NCBI GenBank assembly: GCA_030446485.1
Contig: JAUJNF010000001.1
Location: 258,018 to 322,017, forward strand
Length of the DNA: 64,000 bases
DNA from: Thermoleophilaceae bacterium
GTDB taxonomy: Bacteria > Actinomycetota > Thermoleophilia > Solirubrobacterales > Thermoleophilaceae
Direction: 5' to 3'
Shown one piece after another: positions 24,118-32,731 of the stretch. The first letter of the stretch is position 1. Each line of letters opens with the position of its first letter. Under the pieces are notes generated by a model, which saw only the letters and a program-made list of their open reading frames with translations, was not told the DNA's origin and ran no database searches. The position numbers and the translations under genes are program-made.

Positions 24118-24840
24118 ATGCGCCCGCGGGACCCAAGACGACTGTCGGCGCGTCGCCGGCGCGCGCAGGCACGCGTGACCCTTCGGCCGGACGGGCGCCA
24201 GGGCAGCTCCTCGGCCGACGGAAGCGTCGGCTCCGTCCAGGTGGCGGAGATCACGCTGCCTCGCGCCGATCTCGAGCGCATGTGGACCCCCGAGTACCTC
24301 GAGCGGCTGGCCGGAACGTACTGGCGCTACCTCACCCGCATCTCGCTCGGGCTGCTGCGCGTGCTGTACACACCCGACTCACGCGAGATCGCGGTGCTCG
24401 GCCGCCCGCTCGTGCTCCTGCGCTTCCACGCCCCCGAGTACGAGACCGGCGCCGATCGCGGGGCCGTGACCTGGCGCATCGACCGTGGTCTGCTCGTGGC
24501 GCCGAGCGGCCGCGGGCGCGGGTACCTGCGCATCTCGGTCGCGAGGCCGCCGGAGGGCCACGCCGGAGGCGAGGCCACGGTCACGGTGAGCTCCGAGGTG
24601 GCCAACTTCTACCCGCTGCTGGCCGGGTGGGGCTGGTTCTCGCGTCTCGGGCGCGTGCTGTACCGGGAGACCCAGTTGCGCATCCACGTGCTCGTCACCC
24701 ACGCCTTCCTGCGCTCGCTCGCCAACCTCGACTTCGCCCCCTCGCGAGTGGGCGCGCTGCGCGAGGCGCAGCGGGTGGAGCGCCGTCGGGCCAGCCGCGG
24801 GGACCGTTCCCCGGTCGGGGAGCAGGCAACCGCGGGTTAG
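24118..24840 (+). CDS. Conserved-looking protein of unknown function
   Basis: A 240-residue soluble protein. The first ~40 residues are very Arg-rich (DPRRLSARRRRAQARV), then a compact domain starts at LPRADLERMWTPEYLERLAG and continues with TYWRYLTRISLGLLRVLYTP, VLGRPLVLLRFHAPEYE, VTWRIDRGLLVAP, YLRISVARPP and SSEVANFYPLLAGWGWF. This looks like a beta-rich ligand-binding or membrane-associated domain, but I cannot name a family. The C-terminus is again basic. Start ATG 24118 is supported by the TAGCGT box six bases upstream. Confidence 0.6.
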   Translation: MRPRDPRRLSARRRRAQARVTLRPDGRQGSSSADGSVGSVQVAEITLPRADLERMWTPEYLERLAGTYWRYLTRISLGLLRVLYTPDSREIAVLGRPLVLLRFHAPEYETGADRGAVTWRIDRGLLVAPSGRGRGYLRISVARPPEGHAGGEATVTVSSEVANFYPLLAGWGWFSRLGRVLYRETQLRIHVLVTHAFLRSLANLDFAPSRVGALREAQRVERRRASRGDRSPVGEQATAG

Positions 24841-24868
24841 CTGCAGGCCTCGCGTCTCGCGCGGTGCG

Positions 24869-25897
24869 CTAGCCGATTCGCTCGCCGCTGATCTCGCGCA
24901 GCTTGGCTCGATCGTGGTGAGCCTTCACCGTCCGCACGGTGCGCGAGCGGGTGCGCATCACGAGCGATTCGGTGGTCGCCCCCCGAGGGTCGAGGTGCAC
25001 GCCCTCCAGCACGTCGCCGTCGGTGACCCCCGTGGCGGCGAAGAACACGTCGTCGCCGCCGATCAGGCGATCGCGGTCGAGTATCTCCTCCAGGTCGTAG
25101 CCGGCGTCGAGCGCCGCTCGCCGCTCGCCGTCGGTCCGCGGCCACAGGCGCCCAACGATCTGACCGCCCATGCACTTGATCGCGGCGGCGGAGATCACGC
25201 CCTCAGGCGTGCCGCCGATGCCCCACAGGATGTCCACGGGGGAGCCCGAGGTGACGGCCAGCAGAGCCGCCGACACGTCCCCGTGGGAGATGAAGCGGAT
25301 GCGCCCGCCCACGCGGCGAATCTCCTCGACGGCGTCGGCGTGGCGGGGCCGGTCGAGCATCATGACGGTCACCTCGCCGACCCCCGTGCCCTTCTCGCGG
25401 GCCACGAGCTCGAGCGTCTCGCCGAGCGGGCGATCGAGATCGAGCAGGTGTGCGAGCTCCTCGGCGGCGGCGATCTTCTCCATGTACACGCACGGGCCCG
25501 GGTCGAACATCTGCCCGCGGCCGGACAGCGCGATCACCGACAGCGCCCGCGGCCAACCCTCGGCGGCCAGCGTCGTGCCCTCTAGGGGATCGACGGCGAT
25601 GTCCACCTCGGGCGGCGACCCGTCGCCGATGCGCTCGCCGTTGTAGAGCATGGGCGCCTCGTCCTTCTCCCCCTCGCCGATCACGACCGTGCCGTCCATA
25701 CGCACGCTGTCGAGCATCAGACGCATGGCGTCCACGGCGGCCTGGTCGGCGGACTCCTTCTCGCCGAGGCCGACCCAGCGCGCCGCGGCGAGCGCCGCGT
25801 ACTCGGTCACGCGCACGAGCTCGAGCGCGAGGTTCCGGTCCGGGGCCTGGGCGGCGGCCCCGCCCGCCGGCTCGGCTGCCACCCCCAGTGGGTCCAC
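24869..25897 (-). CDS. glpX: Class II fructose-1,6-bisphosphatase GlpX
   Basis: A ~342-residue class II FBPase, the usual gluconeogenic enzyme of actinobacteria. Motifs: VVIGEGEKDEAPMLYNGE, DIAVDPLEGTT (metal binding), PGPCVYMEKIA, DILWGIGGTPEGVISAAAIK and DDVFFAATGVTDGD, all diagnostic. It hydrolyses fructose 1,6-bisphosphate to fructose 6-phosphate using Mg2+ or Mn2+. GTG 25897, two bases after the stop of the upstream membrane-protein gene, is taken as the start; GTG 25882 (VAAEPAGG) is equally possible. The first ~15 residues are non-conserved. Confidence 0.92.
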   Translation of the reverse strand: MDPLGVAAEPAGGAAAQAPDRNLALELVRVTEYAALAAARWVGLGEKESADQAAVDAMRLMLDSVRMDGTVVIGEGEKDEAPMLYNGERIGDGSPPEVDIAVDPLEGTTLAAEGWPRALSVIALSGRGQMFDPGPCVYMEKIAAAEELAHLLDLDRPLGETLELVAREKGTGVGEVTVMMLDRPRHADAVEEIRRVGGRIRFISHGDVSAALLAVTSGSPVDILWGIGGTPEGVISAAAIKCMGGQIVGRLWPRTDGERRAALDAGYDLEEILDRDRLIGGDDVFFAATGVTDGDVLEGVHLDPRGATTESLVMRTRSRTVRTVKAHHDRAKLREISGERIG

Positions 25898-25899
25898 CC

Positions 25900-26778
25900 C
25901 TAGAGGGTGCCGGGCGGCTTGCGCCCGCGGCCGCCCCGCGCCTGCCGGACGAGCCCGCCCATCGTGATTCCCAAGGCGCCGGCGAGGCCTACGAGGTACC
26001 CGTACTCCAGGCTGATGTCGACGCTGCGCTCGCCCGGACGGCCGAGGATGATGCCGTTCAGGAGCACCAGCGCGAAGGCCACCATGCCGACGATCATCGT
26101 CACCTCGCCGGGCCGCCACGTGAGCTGGTGGCCCCGGACCAGGATGTAGGCGAGCACGAACGGTGCTACGCACGCCGCCAGCAGCAGGTAGTCGAGCACC
26201 CCGAAGGTCTCCCAGGCGCTGCACATGTCGCCGCCGCTCTTCATGCAGAGGGTGGAGTTCTCGTTGGTCTCGCTGGTGCCGAACCACGGCATGAACAGCG
26301 ACGCGAGCAGCACACCGGCGCCCGCGAAGCCCACGAACTCGGACGCGTTCAGCCGCGCGAGCGAGAACTCGGGCTTCTCCTTGGCCTCGGCGGGCTCGTG
26401 GATGTCCTTGGCACGTCGCCGCCCGCCGAGCGCCCCCGTGATCGCGGCGACCGCGGTGATCAGCGGCAGCAGCAGGATCTCCGGATCCGGCAGCTCGGCC
26501 TTCGGCTCCTCGCCCGTGACCTCCTTGGTCAGGAGGATGAAGCCGGCGAACAGGGACCCGCCGACGACGCCGCGGAGAGCCCCCTCTCCCGCCCCGTCGT
26601 GCTCGTACCCGGCGAAGTAGCCACCGGCGAGCGCCAGCAGCGACGCCACCACGTAGGCGGTCTCGTTGACGCCGAGCAGGTACCCGCAGATGGCCCCGAA
26701 CACGATCGGGACGACCACGGCCAGGACCAGTGCGAGCGGCACCGGCCGGGACCGCAGAAGATGCACCCTCTCCTCCAC
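25900..26778 (-). CDS. Multi-pass membrane protein upstream of glpX
   Basis: A 292-residue protein with about eight hydrophobic segments, including PLALVLAVVVPIVFGAICGY, YVVASLLALAGGYFAGY, LLLPLITAVAAITGALGG, FVGFAGAGVLLASLFMPWFG, LLLAACVAPFVLAYILV and MIVGMVAFALVLLNGIIL. A Cys pair sits in an extracytoplasmic loop (LCMKSGGDMCSAWE). No family is recognised. It starts with GTG 26778 and is two bases from glpX, so the two are co-transcribed; no functional link is evident. Confidence 0.65.
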   Translation of the reverse strand: MEERVHLLRSRPVPLALVLAVVVPIVFGAICGYLLGVNETAYVVASLLALAGGYFAGYEHDGAGEGALRGVVGGSLFAGFILLTKEVTGEEPKAELPDPEILLLPLITAVAAITGALGGRRRAKDIHEPAEAKEKPEFSLARLNASEFVGFAGAGVLLASLFMPWFGTSETNENSTLCMKSGGDMCSAWETFGVLDYLLLAACVAPFVLAYILVRGHQLTWRPGEVTMIVGMVAFALVLLNGIILGRPGERSVDISLEYGYLVGLAGALGITMGGLVRQARGGRGRKPPGTL

Positions 26779-26842
26779 CGCGCCGGACCCTACCTAACGC
26801 AAGCGCGGATCGCAGTACGGCGTCGCGCCGGACGGCGATCCT

Positions 26843-26863
26843 CTAGATGACTGATTCATCTAG
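26843..26863. promoter_or_regulatory. Operator-like palindrome CTAGATGA-N5-TCATCTAG
   Basis: Perfect 8-base arms around CTGAT. The right arm overlaps the -10 box TAGCCT (26861-26866) of the LLM oxidoreductase gene, an ideal place for a repressor. The window does not contain an obvious cognate regulator. Confidence 0.6.
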
Positions 26864-26866
26864 CCT
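26861..26866 (+). promoter_or_regulatory. -10 box TAGCCT for LLM oxidoreductase
   Basis: TAGCCT is followed after nine bases by ATG 26876 with no ribosome binding site; overlaps the palindrome at 26843-26863. Confidence 0.5.
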
Positions 26867-26875
26867 CCCGCGGCG

Positions 26876-27937
26876 ATGTCCGGCCGGTGGGCGCTATCCC
26901 TCGAGCTGCCGGGGCTCACCCTGCCCGAGCACGAGCCCGTCTTGAGGGGGGCCGAGGCGGCGGGATACACCGACGCCTGGTCGGGCGAGACCGGCGGGCA
27001 CGACGGCTTCACGTCGCTGGTGCTGGCGGCGGCCTGGACCGAGCGCATGCGCCTCGGCACCGGGGTCGTGAACGTGTTCACGCGCGGCCCCGCCGTCCTC
27101 GCCCAGCACGCCGCGGCGCTCCAGAACGCGAGCAACGGCCGCTTCTGCCTGGGCATCGGGTCGTCGTCCAACGTGATCGTCGAGCGCTGGAACGGCATTC
27201 CCTTCGAGCGGCCGCGCACCCGCGTGCGCGAGACCGTCGCCTTCCTCCGCGCCGCGCTGGCGGGAGAGCGGGCCGGCGACGGCGGCTTCAAGCTCGAGCA
27301 GCCGCCGCCCGCCCCCGTGCCGATCTACATCGCGGCCCTGCGCGAGCGGATGCTCGCCACCGCGGGCGAGCTCGGCGACGGCGCCTTCGTGAACTTCCTG
27401 CCGCTCGCCTCGCTGCCGCAGGTGATCGCGGCGATCCGCGCCGGCGAGCGCGAGGCCGGCAAGGAGGAGGGCTCGACCGACGTGCTGTGCCGCTTCTTCT
27501 GCATCCAGGGCGACCCCGATCAGGCGTTCGCGCTCGCGAGCTGGATGTTCGCCGCGTACGCCACCGTGCCGGTGTACGAGCAGTTCTTCCGCTGGCTCGG
27601 CCACGGCGAGGCCATCGATCCGCTGGTCGAGGCATGGCGGGCGCGCGACCGGGCGCGGGCCGTCGAGCTCGCGCCGCGCGAGCTGATCGAGGACATCTTC
27701 ATTCTCGGCGACGCCGCCGCGCAGCGTGCACGGCTCGAGGCCTACCGCGACGGCGGAATAACCACTCCGGTGCTCCTGCCCATCCCGCTGGTGCCGCCGG
27801 GGACACCGGCTACCGCCGACGTCTACGGGCCGCTCGTGGAGTCGCTGGCGCCCGTGCCGGGCGCGGCGGCGGAGCCAACGCCGGCGCCCGGAGGCGCGGC
27901 CGCGCCCACCCCGGCGCAGGGCCTTCCCGCCGCGTGA
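26876..27937 (+). CDS. LLM-class (F420-type) oxidoreductase
   Basis: A 353-residue luciferase-like monooxygenase-superfamily TIM barrel. Typical features are [20 protein letters not shown] near the start, [40 protein letters not shown] and [20 protein letters not shown]. The pattern fits F420-dependent members common in actinobacteria, with FMN as the alternative. The substrate is unknown. The C-terminus has a low-complexity Ala/Pro tail ([18 protein letters not shown]). The next gene, a short-chain dehydrogenase, overlaps its stop by four bases, suggesting a shared catabolic pathway. Confidence 0.85.
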   Translation: MSGRWALSLELPGLTLPEHEPVLRGAEAAGYTDAWSGETGGHDGFTSLVLAAAWTERMRLGTGVVNVFTRGPAVLAQHAAALQNASNGRFCLGIGSSSNVIVERWNGIPFERPRTRVRETVAFLRAALAGERAGDGGFKLEQPPPAPVPIYIAALRERMLATAGELGDGAFVNFLPLASLPQVIAAIRAGEREAGKEEGSTDVLCRFFCIQGDPDQAFALASWMFAAYATVPVYEQFFRWLGHGEAIDPLVEAWRARDRARAVELAPRELIEDIFILGDAAAQRARLEAYRDGGITTPVLLPIPLVPPGTPATADVYGPLVESLAPVPGAAAEPTPAPGGAAAPTPAQGLPAA

Positions 27938-28704
27938 GGCTCGACGGAGCCACGGCGCTCGTGTCCGGCGGGGCGTCCGGGCTTGGCGCGGCCACCGCGC
28001 GGCTGCTGGTGGAGCGCGGTGCCCGCGTGGCCATCGTGGACCGCGACGGCGCGCGCGCCGAGGCGCTGGCCGCCGAGCTCGGCGACGCAGCGCTCGGGCT
28101 GCGCGCCGACGTGACGAGCGCGGAGGAGGTGGCCGCCGCCGTCGAGCAGGCGATGGCCGGGCTCGGTGGCCCGCTGCGCCTGGCCGTGTCCTGCGCCGGC
28201 ATCGGCTGGGCGGAGAAGGTTGTCGGCCGCGACGGGCCGGCGCAGATCGCGCCGTTCGAGACGGTGGTGCGCGTGAACCTGATCGGCACCTTCAACGTGC
28301 TGCGTCTCGGTGCCGCGGCGATCGCCGCGGGCGAGCCTGACGACGGGGGCGAGCGCGGCGCGGTGGTGATGACCGCCTCGATCGCCGCCTTCGACGGCCA
28401 GATGGGCCAGACCGCGTACTCGGCCTCCAAGGGCGGCGTCGTGGCGCTCACCCTGCCGGCCGCGCGCGATCTCGCCCGCAGCGGCATCCGCGTGTGCACG
28501 ATCGCGCCGGGCACCTTCGACACGCCGCTGCTCGCCGCCCTCCCCGAGCCGGCGCGTGAGGCGCTCGGCCGGCAGGTGCCGTTCCCGCCGCGGCTGGGCG
28601 CCCCGGAGGAGTACGCCGCATTGGCCTGCCACATCGCCGAGAACGAGATGCTGAACGGGGAGACGATCCGGCTGGACGGAGCGCTGCGGATGCCGCCCCG
28701 CTAG
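27934..28704 (+). CDS. Short-chain dehydrogenase (3-hydroxyacyl-CoA dehydrogenase type II-like)
   Basis: A 256-residue SDR. Cofactor motif [28 protein letters not shown] (Asp after strand 2, favouring NAD), [10 protein letters not shown] (NAG-like), catalytic Ser in [11 protein letters not shown], and YSASKGG with the Tyr/Lys pair, then [15 protein letters not shown]. The PGTFDTPLL and overall pattern match the HSD10/type II 3-hydroxyacyl-CoA dehydrogenase group, so oxidation of a 3-hydroxyacyl-CoA or similar alcohol is likely. GTG 27934 overlaps the upstream stop (GTGA), indicating coupling to the LLM enzyme. Confidence 0.87.
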   Translation: MRLDGATALVSGGASGLGAATARLLVERGARVAIVDRDGARAEALAAELGDAALGLRADVTSAEEVAAAVEQAMAGLGGPLRLAVSCAGIGWAEKVVGRDGPAQIAPFETVVRVNLIGTFNVLRLGAAAIAAGEPDDGGERGAVVMTASIAAFDGQMGQTAYSASKGGVVALTLPAARDLARSGIRVCTIAPGTFDTPLLAALPEPAREALGRQVPFPPRLGAPEEYAALACHIAENEMLNGETIRLDGALRMPPR

Positions 28705-28715
28705 TGGGCGACGCT

Positions 28716-31202
28716 TCAGTCGCCGGTGTGAGCCCTGCTCCCGCGCTTGGCCGGGATCGCGAAGCGCGAGACGCGGTGCGGCACCGCGGGGTTGTCGATC
28801 TCCCGCAGCCGCGAGAGAAGGTCCGACCACTGGCCCGGTTGAAGCACGGCCTGGGTCTGCTGGCCGAGCTTCTCGTTGCTGCCGAACATCGGACGGAAGC
28901 CCACGTGGATGTGGTCGGCGTGGTCCCCCATCGAGACGGTTGCGCCCCCGAGGTCGAGCAGCGAGATGATCTGGTCGGCCGCGAGCGTGCCCTGGAGGCG
29001 CATCAAGCGCCTCACCGTCTGCTCGGTGATCCCGCCCCGCTCCTGGTGACCCATGATCGACACGCCGTTGACGGCGGCGATGTCGACGGCGTTGCCCGAC
29101 GAGTGGTGGGACACGTTGCCGCTGGCGGTCAGGAAGCTATGACCGCACTTGAGCGAGGTCACGGTCGGCCGCAGGCCCGACTCGGAGAGGTAGGCGAGCG
29201 TGGCCAGCACGCGACGGTCGATCTGGTGCGAGGCGATGTCTGTGCGCCCGCAGCCGTAGATCTGGATGCGCTCGTCGTTCAGCACCCGCCGCTCCAGCAG
29301 CGGCTTGGGAAGCAGCAGGATCTGGCCGATCGAGAAGCCATCCGCGCCGTAGAGCGCGTTGCGCCCGGAAGCACGGTAGATCGCGGTGGACTCGAGCAGC
29401 TTCCAGCCGTCGAGGATCGGCTTCGGATCGATCAGCGGTGCACCGCGACCGGCGGGGCGGATCTCGAAGTACAGGTGCGAGCCGAGGCCCTGCCTCTGGG
29501 CGCCGAGCCTGCCGAGGATGGTGCCGCCGATGACGCGCGCGCCGGGGCGCAGGCGCTCGAGGCGCATGGTCTCCGGATCGAAGTTGAGGGGCCGCGAGAA
29601 GTAGTTGCGGAAGCGCTCCCAGCCGCCCAGGGAGCCGACGGGCTCGAGGCCCGCGGGGTCGCCGCTCACGCCCGCGTCCAAGAGCTGCATGAGCCCTCCC
29701 GCCCGCTGTGAGCGCGGGCGGTGCGGATGGGCAAAGAGGCGCAGCTTCTTGCCGCGGCCGGTGGTGTCCGCGCCCGCGTCCGAGGAGTCGGGCTGGCGCC
29801 CGGCCGAGGCCGGGGCGGTCGGCCGTGGGTCGCGTGCGGACATGGCATCGGCCGTGTTCGGTCCGCGGCCGGCGGCGTCGCCCTTGGCGACCGGATGCAG
29901 GCGCGCGAGCGAGCCCAGGTTCGAGTAGGTGAACTGGTTGCCGTACACGTCCTGGAGGACCAGGTAGCGCCCGAGCTCGTCGGACACGCCCATCTTCTTG
30001 ACCACGCCGTCGCCCACGGCGATCACCGGCGCGCCCCTGCGGGAGAAGATGCGGATGCCGCGGCGGTCCTCGTCGTCCTCGACCAGGTTGGCGGCGTTCT
30101 CACCCACCGCGACGGTCTTGGTGGCGCCGCCCTCGGCGAGATCGTCGGCGTAGCGGGCCCGGGCGTAAACCGGGAAGCGGCCCTCCGTGAGGCCGGTGAG
30201 GGATCCGACGACATCCTCCGGGACACCGGCGATCAGGCGCGCCCGCATGAGCACGGAATCGACGTACCAGTCCGCGTGGTTGTAGGCGAAGATGGCTCCG
30301 CGAATGTCGGTGTCGGCCCCCGAGGCGTCGAGGTAGCGGGCGGCGGCGAAGATGGCGTCGACCGGGTTGTACGGGTCCTTCTGGCCGTCGTCGTTGGCGT
30401 CGACTCCGTAGGCCTTCCAGGTGGCGGGCATGAACTGCATCCAGCCGAGGGCGCCGGCGGAGGAGACGTTGAGGTTGCGGCCGTAGTCCGTCTCGATCTC
30501 GTTGATCGCGGCGAGCAGCTCCCAGCGCACGCCGTACTGGATGCCGGCGGCCTGGTAGATCGGCAGCAGGAAGAGGGGGACGCGGAACTTCCGGATGACG
30601 AAGTTGGGAACGCCGGTGGCCCGCGACGGACCGGGCAGCGCATCGAAGTAGGTCGGGTTGCGGGGGGTGGGGGCACCGTCGGGCTTGCGCAGCGCGGGCC
30701 GGGGCACGGGCGCATGGTGGCGGTCACCGGCGCGCCGGCGCTTCCGACCCTCGTCCTTCGCTCGAGGCCTGTCGCGGCGCGGCCGGGAGGCGTCAGGCCT
30801 TGCCGGCCGACGGTCGCCGCTGCCGGCCTGACCCTCTCCACCCGCGGCGTCAGGCGCCGGCTGGCCGGGAGCCTCCCCGGGCTCGGTTACCGAGGGCACC
30901 ACAGGGCCCGTCTCTGCGTCGGGCGCGACGGGCGTCTCCGCGGGCGCGGTGGGATCCGAGGCGGGCTGCTCCGAATTGCCCTCGACCGGCGCGGCGCCCT
31001 CGAACAGCGGCACGCCCGGAAGGTCGATCTGGTCGATCGGCGTGCCGGGGGGCACGTCGACCGCCACGGTCACGACCGTGCCGTCCCCCATGCGCACCGT
31101 AAACTGGCGAACCTCCGCCGACGCGGGCATGGTCAGGCTGACCGACGACGCCAGCACGACGGCGAGGCACACGAGCGCGATTACGAGGGGGCGGTGCTTC
31201 AT
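28716..31202 (-). CDS. Secreted multidomain cell-wall hydrolase (SLT + degenerate M23 + M15-like)
   Basis: An 828-residue exported protein. A signal peptide (HRPLVIALVCLAVVLASSVS, cleavage after PASA) is followed by a short domain (FTVRMGDGTVVTVAVD) and a long Pro/Arg linker. Next is a lytic transglycosylase domain (WELLAAINEIETDYGRNLNV, with the catalytic Glu, then SAGALGWMQFMPATWKAYGV). An M23/LysM-like region follows, split by a ~100-residue insert (VIAVGDGVVKKMGVSDELGR before, GSHLYFEIRPAGRG after); its metal-binding His set looks incomplete. The C-terminal domain has HSSGNAVDIAAVNG and DHADHIHVGF, zinc motifs of M15/LAS-type peptidases. It probably cleaves both glycan and peptide bonds of peptidoglycan. 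No ydaO-type riboswitch was seen upstream. Confidence 0.82.
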   Translation of the reverse strand: MKHRPLVIALVCLAVVLASSVSLTMPASAEVRQFTVRMGDGTVVTVAVDVPPGTPIDQIDLPGVPLFEGAAPVEGNSEQPASDPTAPAETPVAPDAETGPVVPSVTEPGEAPGQPAPDAAGGEGQAGSGDRRPARPDASRPRRDRPRAKDEGRKRRRAGDRHHAPVPRPALRKPDGAPTPRNPTYFDALPGPSRATGVPNFVIRKFRVPLFLLPIYQAAGIQYGVRWELLAAINEIETDYGRNLNVSSAGALGWMQFMPATWKAYGVDANDDGQKDPYNPVDAIFAAARYLDASGADTDIRGAIFAYNHADWYVDSVLMRARLIAGVPEDVVGSLTGLTEGRFPVYARARYADDLAEGGATKTVAVGENAANLVEDDEDRRGIRIFSRRGAPVIAVGDGVVKKMGVSDELGRYLVLQDVYGNQFTYSNLGSLARLHPVAKGDAAGRGPNTADAMSARDPRPTAPASAGRQPDSSDAGADTTGRGKKLRLFAHPHRPRSQRAGGLMQLLDAGVSGDPAGLEPVGSLGGWERFRNYFSRPLNFDPETMRLERLRPGARVIGGTILGRLGAQRQGLGSHLYFEIRPAGRGAPLIDPKPILDGWKLLESTAIYRASGRNALYGADGFSIGQILLLPKPLLERRVLNDERIQIYGCGRTDIASHQIDRRVLATLAYLSESGLRPTVTSLKCGHSFLTASGNVSHHSSGNAVDIAAVNGVSIMGHQERGGITEQTVRRLMRLQGTLAADQIISLLDLGGATVSMGDHADHIHVGFRPMFGSNEKLGQQTQAVLQPGQWSDLLSRLREIDNPAVPHRVSRFAIPAKRGSRAHTGD

Positions 31203-31413
31203 TGCTCTCAACACTGTCGGCCGTTCTAGCCCTTTACCCAAGTCCCGTGCGCAAGAATACGTCCGAAATAGGTATCAAGTGGCCCAGTCTATATCTCGAC
31301 TAGACCGTTAGTCCTGGAATGGGAAGCGGTCGAAGGCGAGCGCCCCTTAGCATCGGCCGCCACCGGCGCCGCCGCCCCAGGCGGCCCCTCGTACCGCAGC
31401 CAAAGGAGCCAAC

Positions 31414-32571
31414 ATGCCCGAAGCCGTGATCGTCGATGCCGTCCGCTCCCCGATCGGGCGAGCGTTCAAGGGCTCGCTCACCCAGATCCGTCCGGACGAC
31501 CTGGGCGCCCACGTGGTGGATGCGCTGCTCGACCGCAACCCGGAGGTCGATCCGGCCACGGTTGAGGATCTGATCTGCGGTTGCGGCCTGCCGCAGGGAG
31601 AGCAGGCCTACAACGTCGGGCGCATCATCGGGCTCCTCTCGCGCCTGCCGGACACGGTCACGGGCGCCACGGTGCACCGCTACTGCGCCTCGAGCCTCCA
31701 GGCCATCCGCATCGCCTACCACGGCGTGAAGGTCGGCGAGGGTGACACGTTCATCGCCGCCGGAGTCGAGAGCGTGACCCGGGTCGGGCCCAACAGCGAG
31801 ACCGTGCTCCCGGAGACGCAGAACCCGAAGGTGAACGGCGAGGACGGTCGCACCAACGCCTACATCCCCATGGGCCTCACCGCCGAGAACGTGGCCGTGA
31901 AGTACGACGTCAGTCGCGAGGACATGGACGCCTACGCCAAGCGCTCGCAGGACCGCGCCGTCCAGGCCCGGGACGACGGCTACTTCGACCGCGAGATCGT
32001 GGCGGTCGAGACCCCCGAGGGCAGCGTCGACAAGGACGACGGCCCGCGCCCGGGCACCACGGTCGAGAAGCTCGCCCAACTGAAGCCCGTCTTCAAGGAG
32101 GACGGCACGGTGACGGCCGGCAACTCGTGCCCGCTGAACGACGGTGCCGCCGCCGTCCTCGTGATGTCCGAGGACCGGGCTCGCGAGCTCGGGCTCAAGC
32201 CGCGCGCGCGAATCGTCGCGTCGGCCACCAGCGGGCTCGAGCCGGAGATCATGGGGGTGGCCCCGATCGAGGCCATCCGGCGCGTGCTCGACCGCGCGGG
32301 CATGACCATCGGCGATATCGACATAGTCGAGCTCAACGAGGCCTTCGCGGCCCAGGTGCTGCCGATCGCCGACGAGGTGGGCATCGACATGGACAAGCTG
32401 AACCCGCATGGCGGCGCGATCGCGCTCGGCCATCCCTTCGGCATGACCGGCGCGCGCATCATGACCACGCTGCTGAACGGCCTCGAGACGAGCGACAAGC
32501 AGGTCGGGCTCGAGACGATGTGCGCGGCGGGGGGGCAGGGTATGGCCATGATCATCGAGAGGGTCGATTAG
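31414..32571 (+). CDS. fadA: Acetyl-CoA acetyltransferase (thiolase)
   Basis: A 385-residue thiolase of standard length. The nucleophile Cys is in VHRYCASSLQAI (about residue 91), the second Cys is in ETMCAAGGQGMAMI, and the His motif is NPHGGAIALGHPFGMTGARI. EAVIVDAVRSPIGRAFKG opens the protein. It catalyses thiolytic cleavage of 3-ketoacyl-CoA, or the reverse condensation, and probably serves beta-oxidation. ATG 31414 is preceded by AAAGGAG at eight bases. A hairpin at 32609-32632 may end the transcript. Confidence 0.92.
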   Translation: MPEAVIVDAVRSPIGRAFKGSLTQIRPDDLGAHVVDALLDRNPEVDPATVEDLICGCGLPQGEQAYNVGRIIGLLSRLPDTVTGATVHRYCASSLQAIRIAYHGVKVGEGDTFIAAGVESVTRVGPNSETVLPETQNPKVNGEDGRTNAYIPMGLTAENVAVKYDVSREDMDAYAKRSQDRAVQARDDGYFDREIVAVETPEGSVDKDDGPRPGTTVEKLAQLKPVFKEDGTVTAGNSCPLNDGAAAVLVMSEDRARELGLKPRARIVASATSGLEPEIMGVAPIEAIRRVLDRAGMTIGDIDIVELNEAFAAQVLPIADEVGIDMDKLNPHGGAIALGHPFGMTGARIMTTLLNGLETSDKQVGLETMCAAGGQGMAMIIERVD

Positions 32572-32608
32572 GGGGGCTGCAAACCGGCGCTGAGCATCGT
32601 CCTCGGTC

Positions 32609-32632
32609 GGGGTCGTGCGGAGCACTGACCCC
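32609..32632. terminator. Hairpin between convergent thiolase and quinone oxidoreductase genes
   Basis: GGGGTCGTGC, loop GGA, then GCAC-T-GACCCC: a 10-pair stem with one bulged T, 38 bases after the thiolase stop. There is no clear T-tract, as often in high-GC genomes. The rest of the 160-base gap shows nothing else. Confidence 0.5.
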
Positions 32633-32731
32633 TCCCTGCGTCCTCCCTCAGCTTGGTTTTCGCACCCTAATCGACCCTCTGCGCCTCGTTACGCCGAGCT
32701 ATGCGGCCGTGGTGCAGGTCGGAAAACAGCC

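Noticed and set aside
31203-31413. Possible cyclic-di-AMP (ydaO) riboswitch before the cell-wall hydrolase
   Set aside because: Actinobacterial wall hydrolases often have one, but no GGGGAACC/GGGGUGAA-like conserved core is present.
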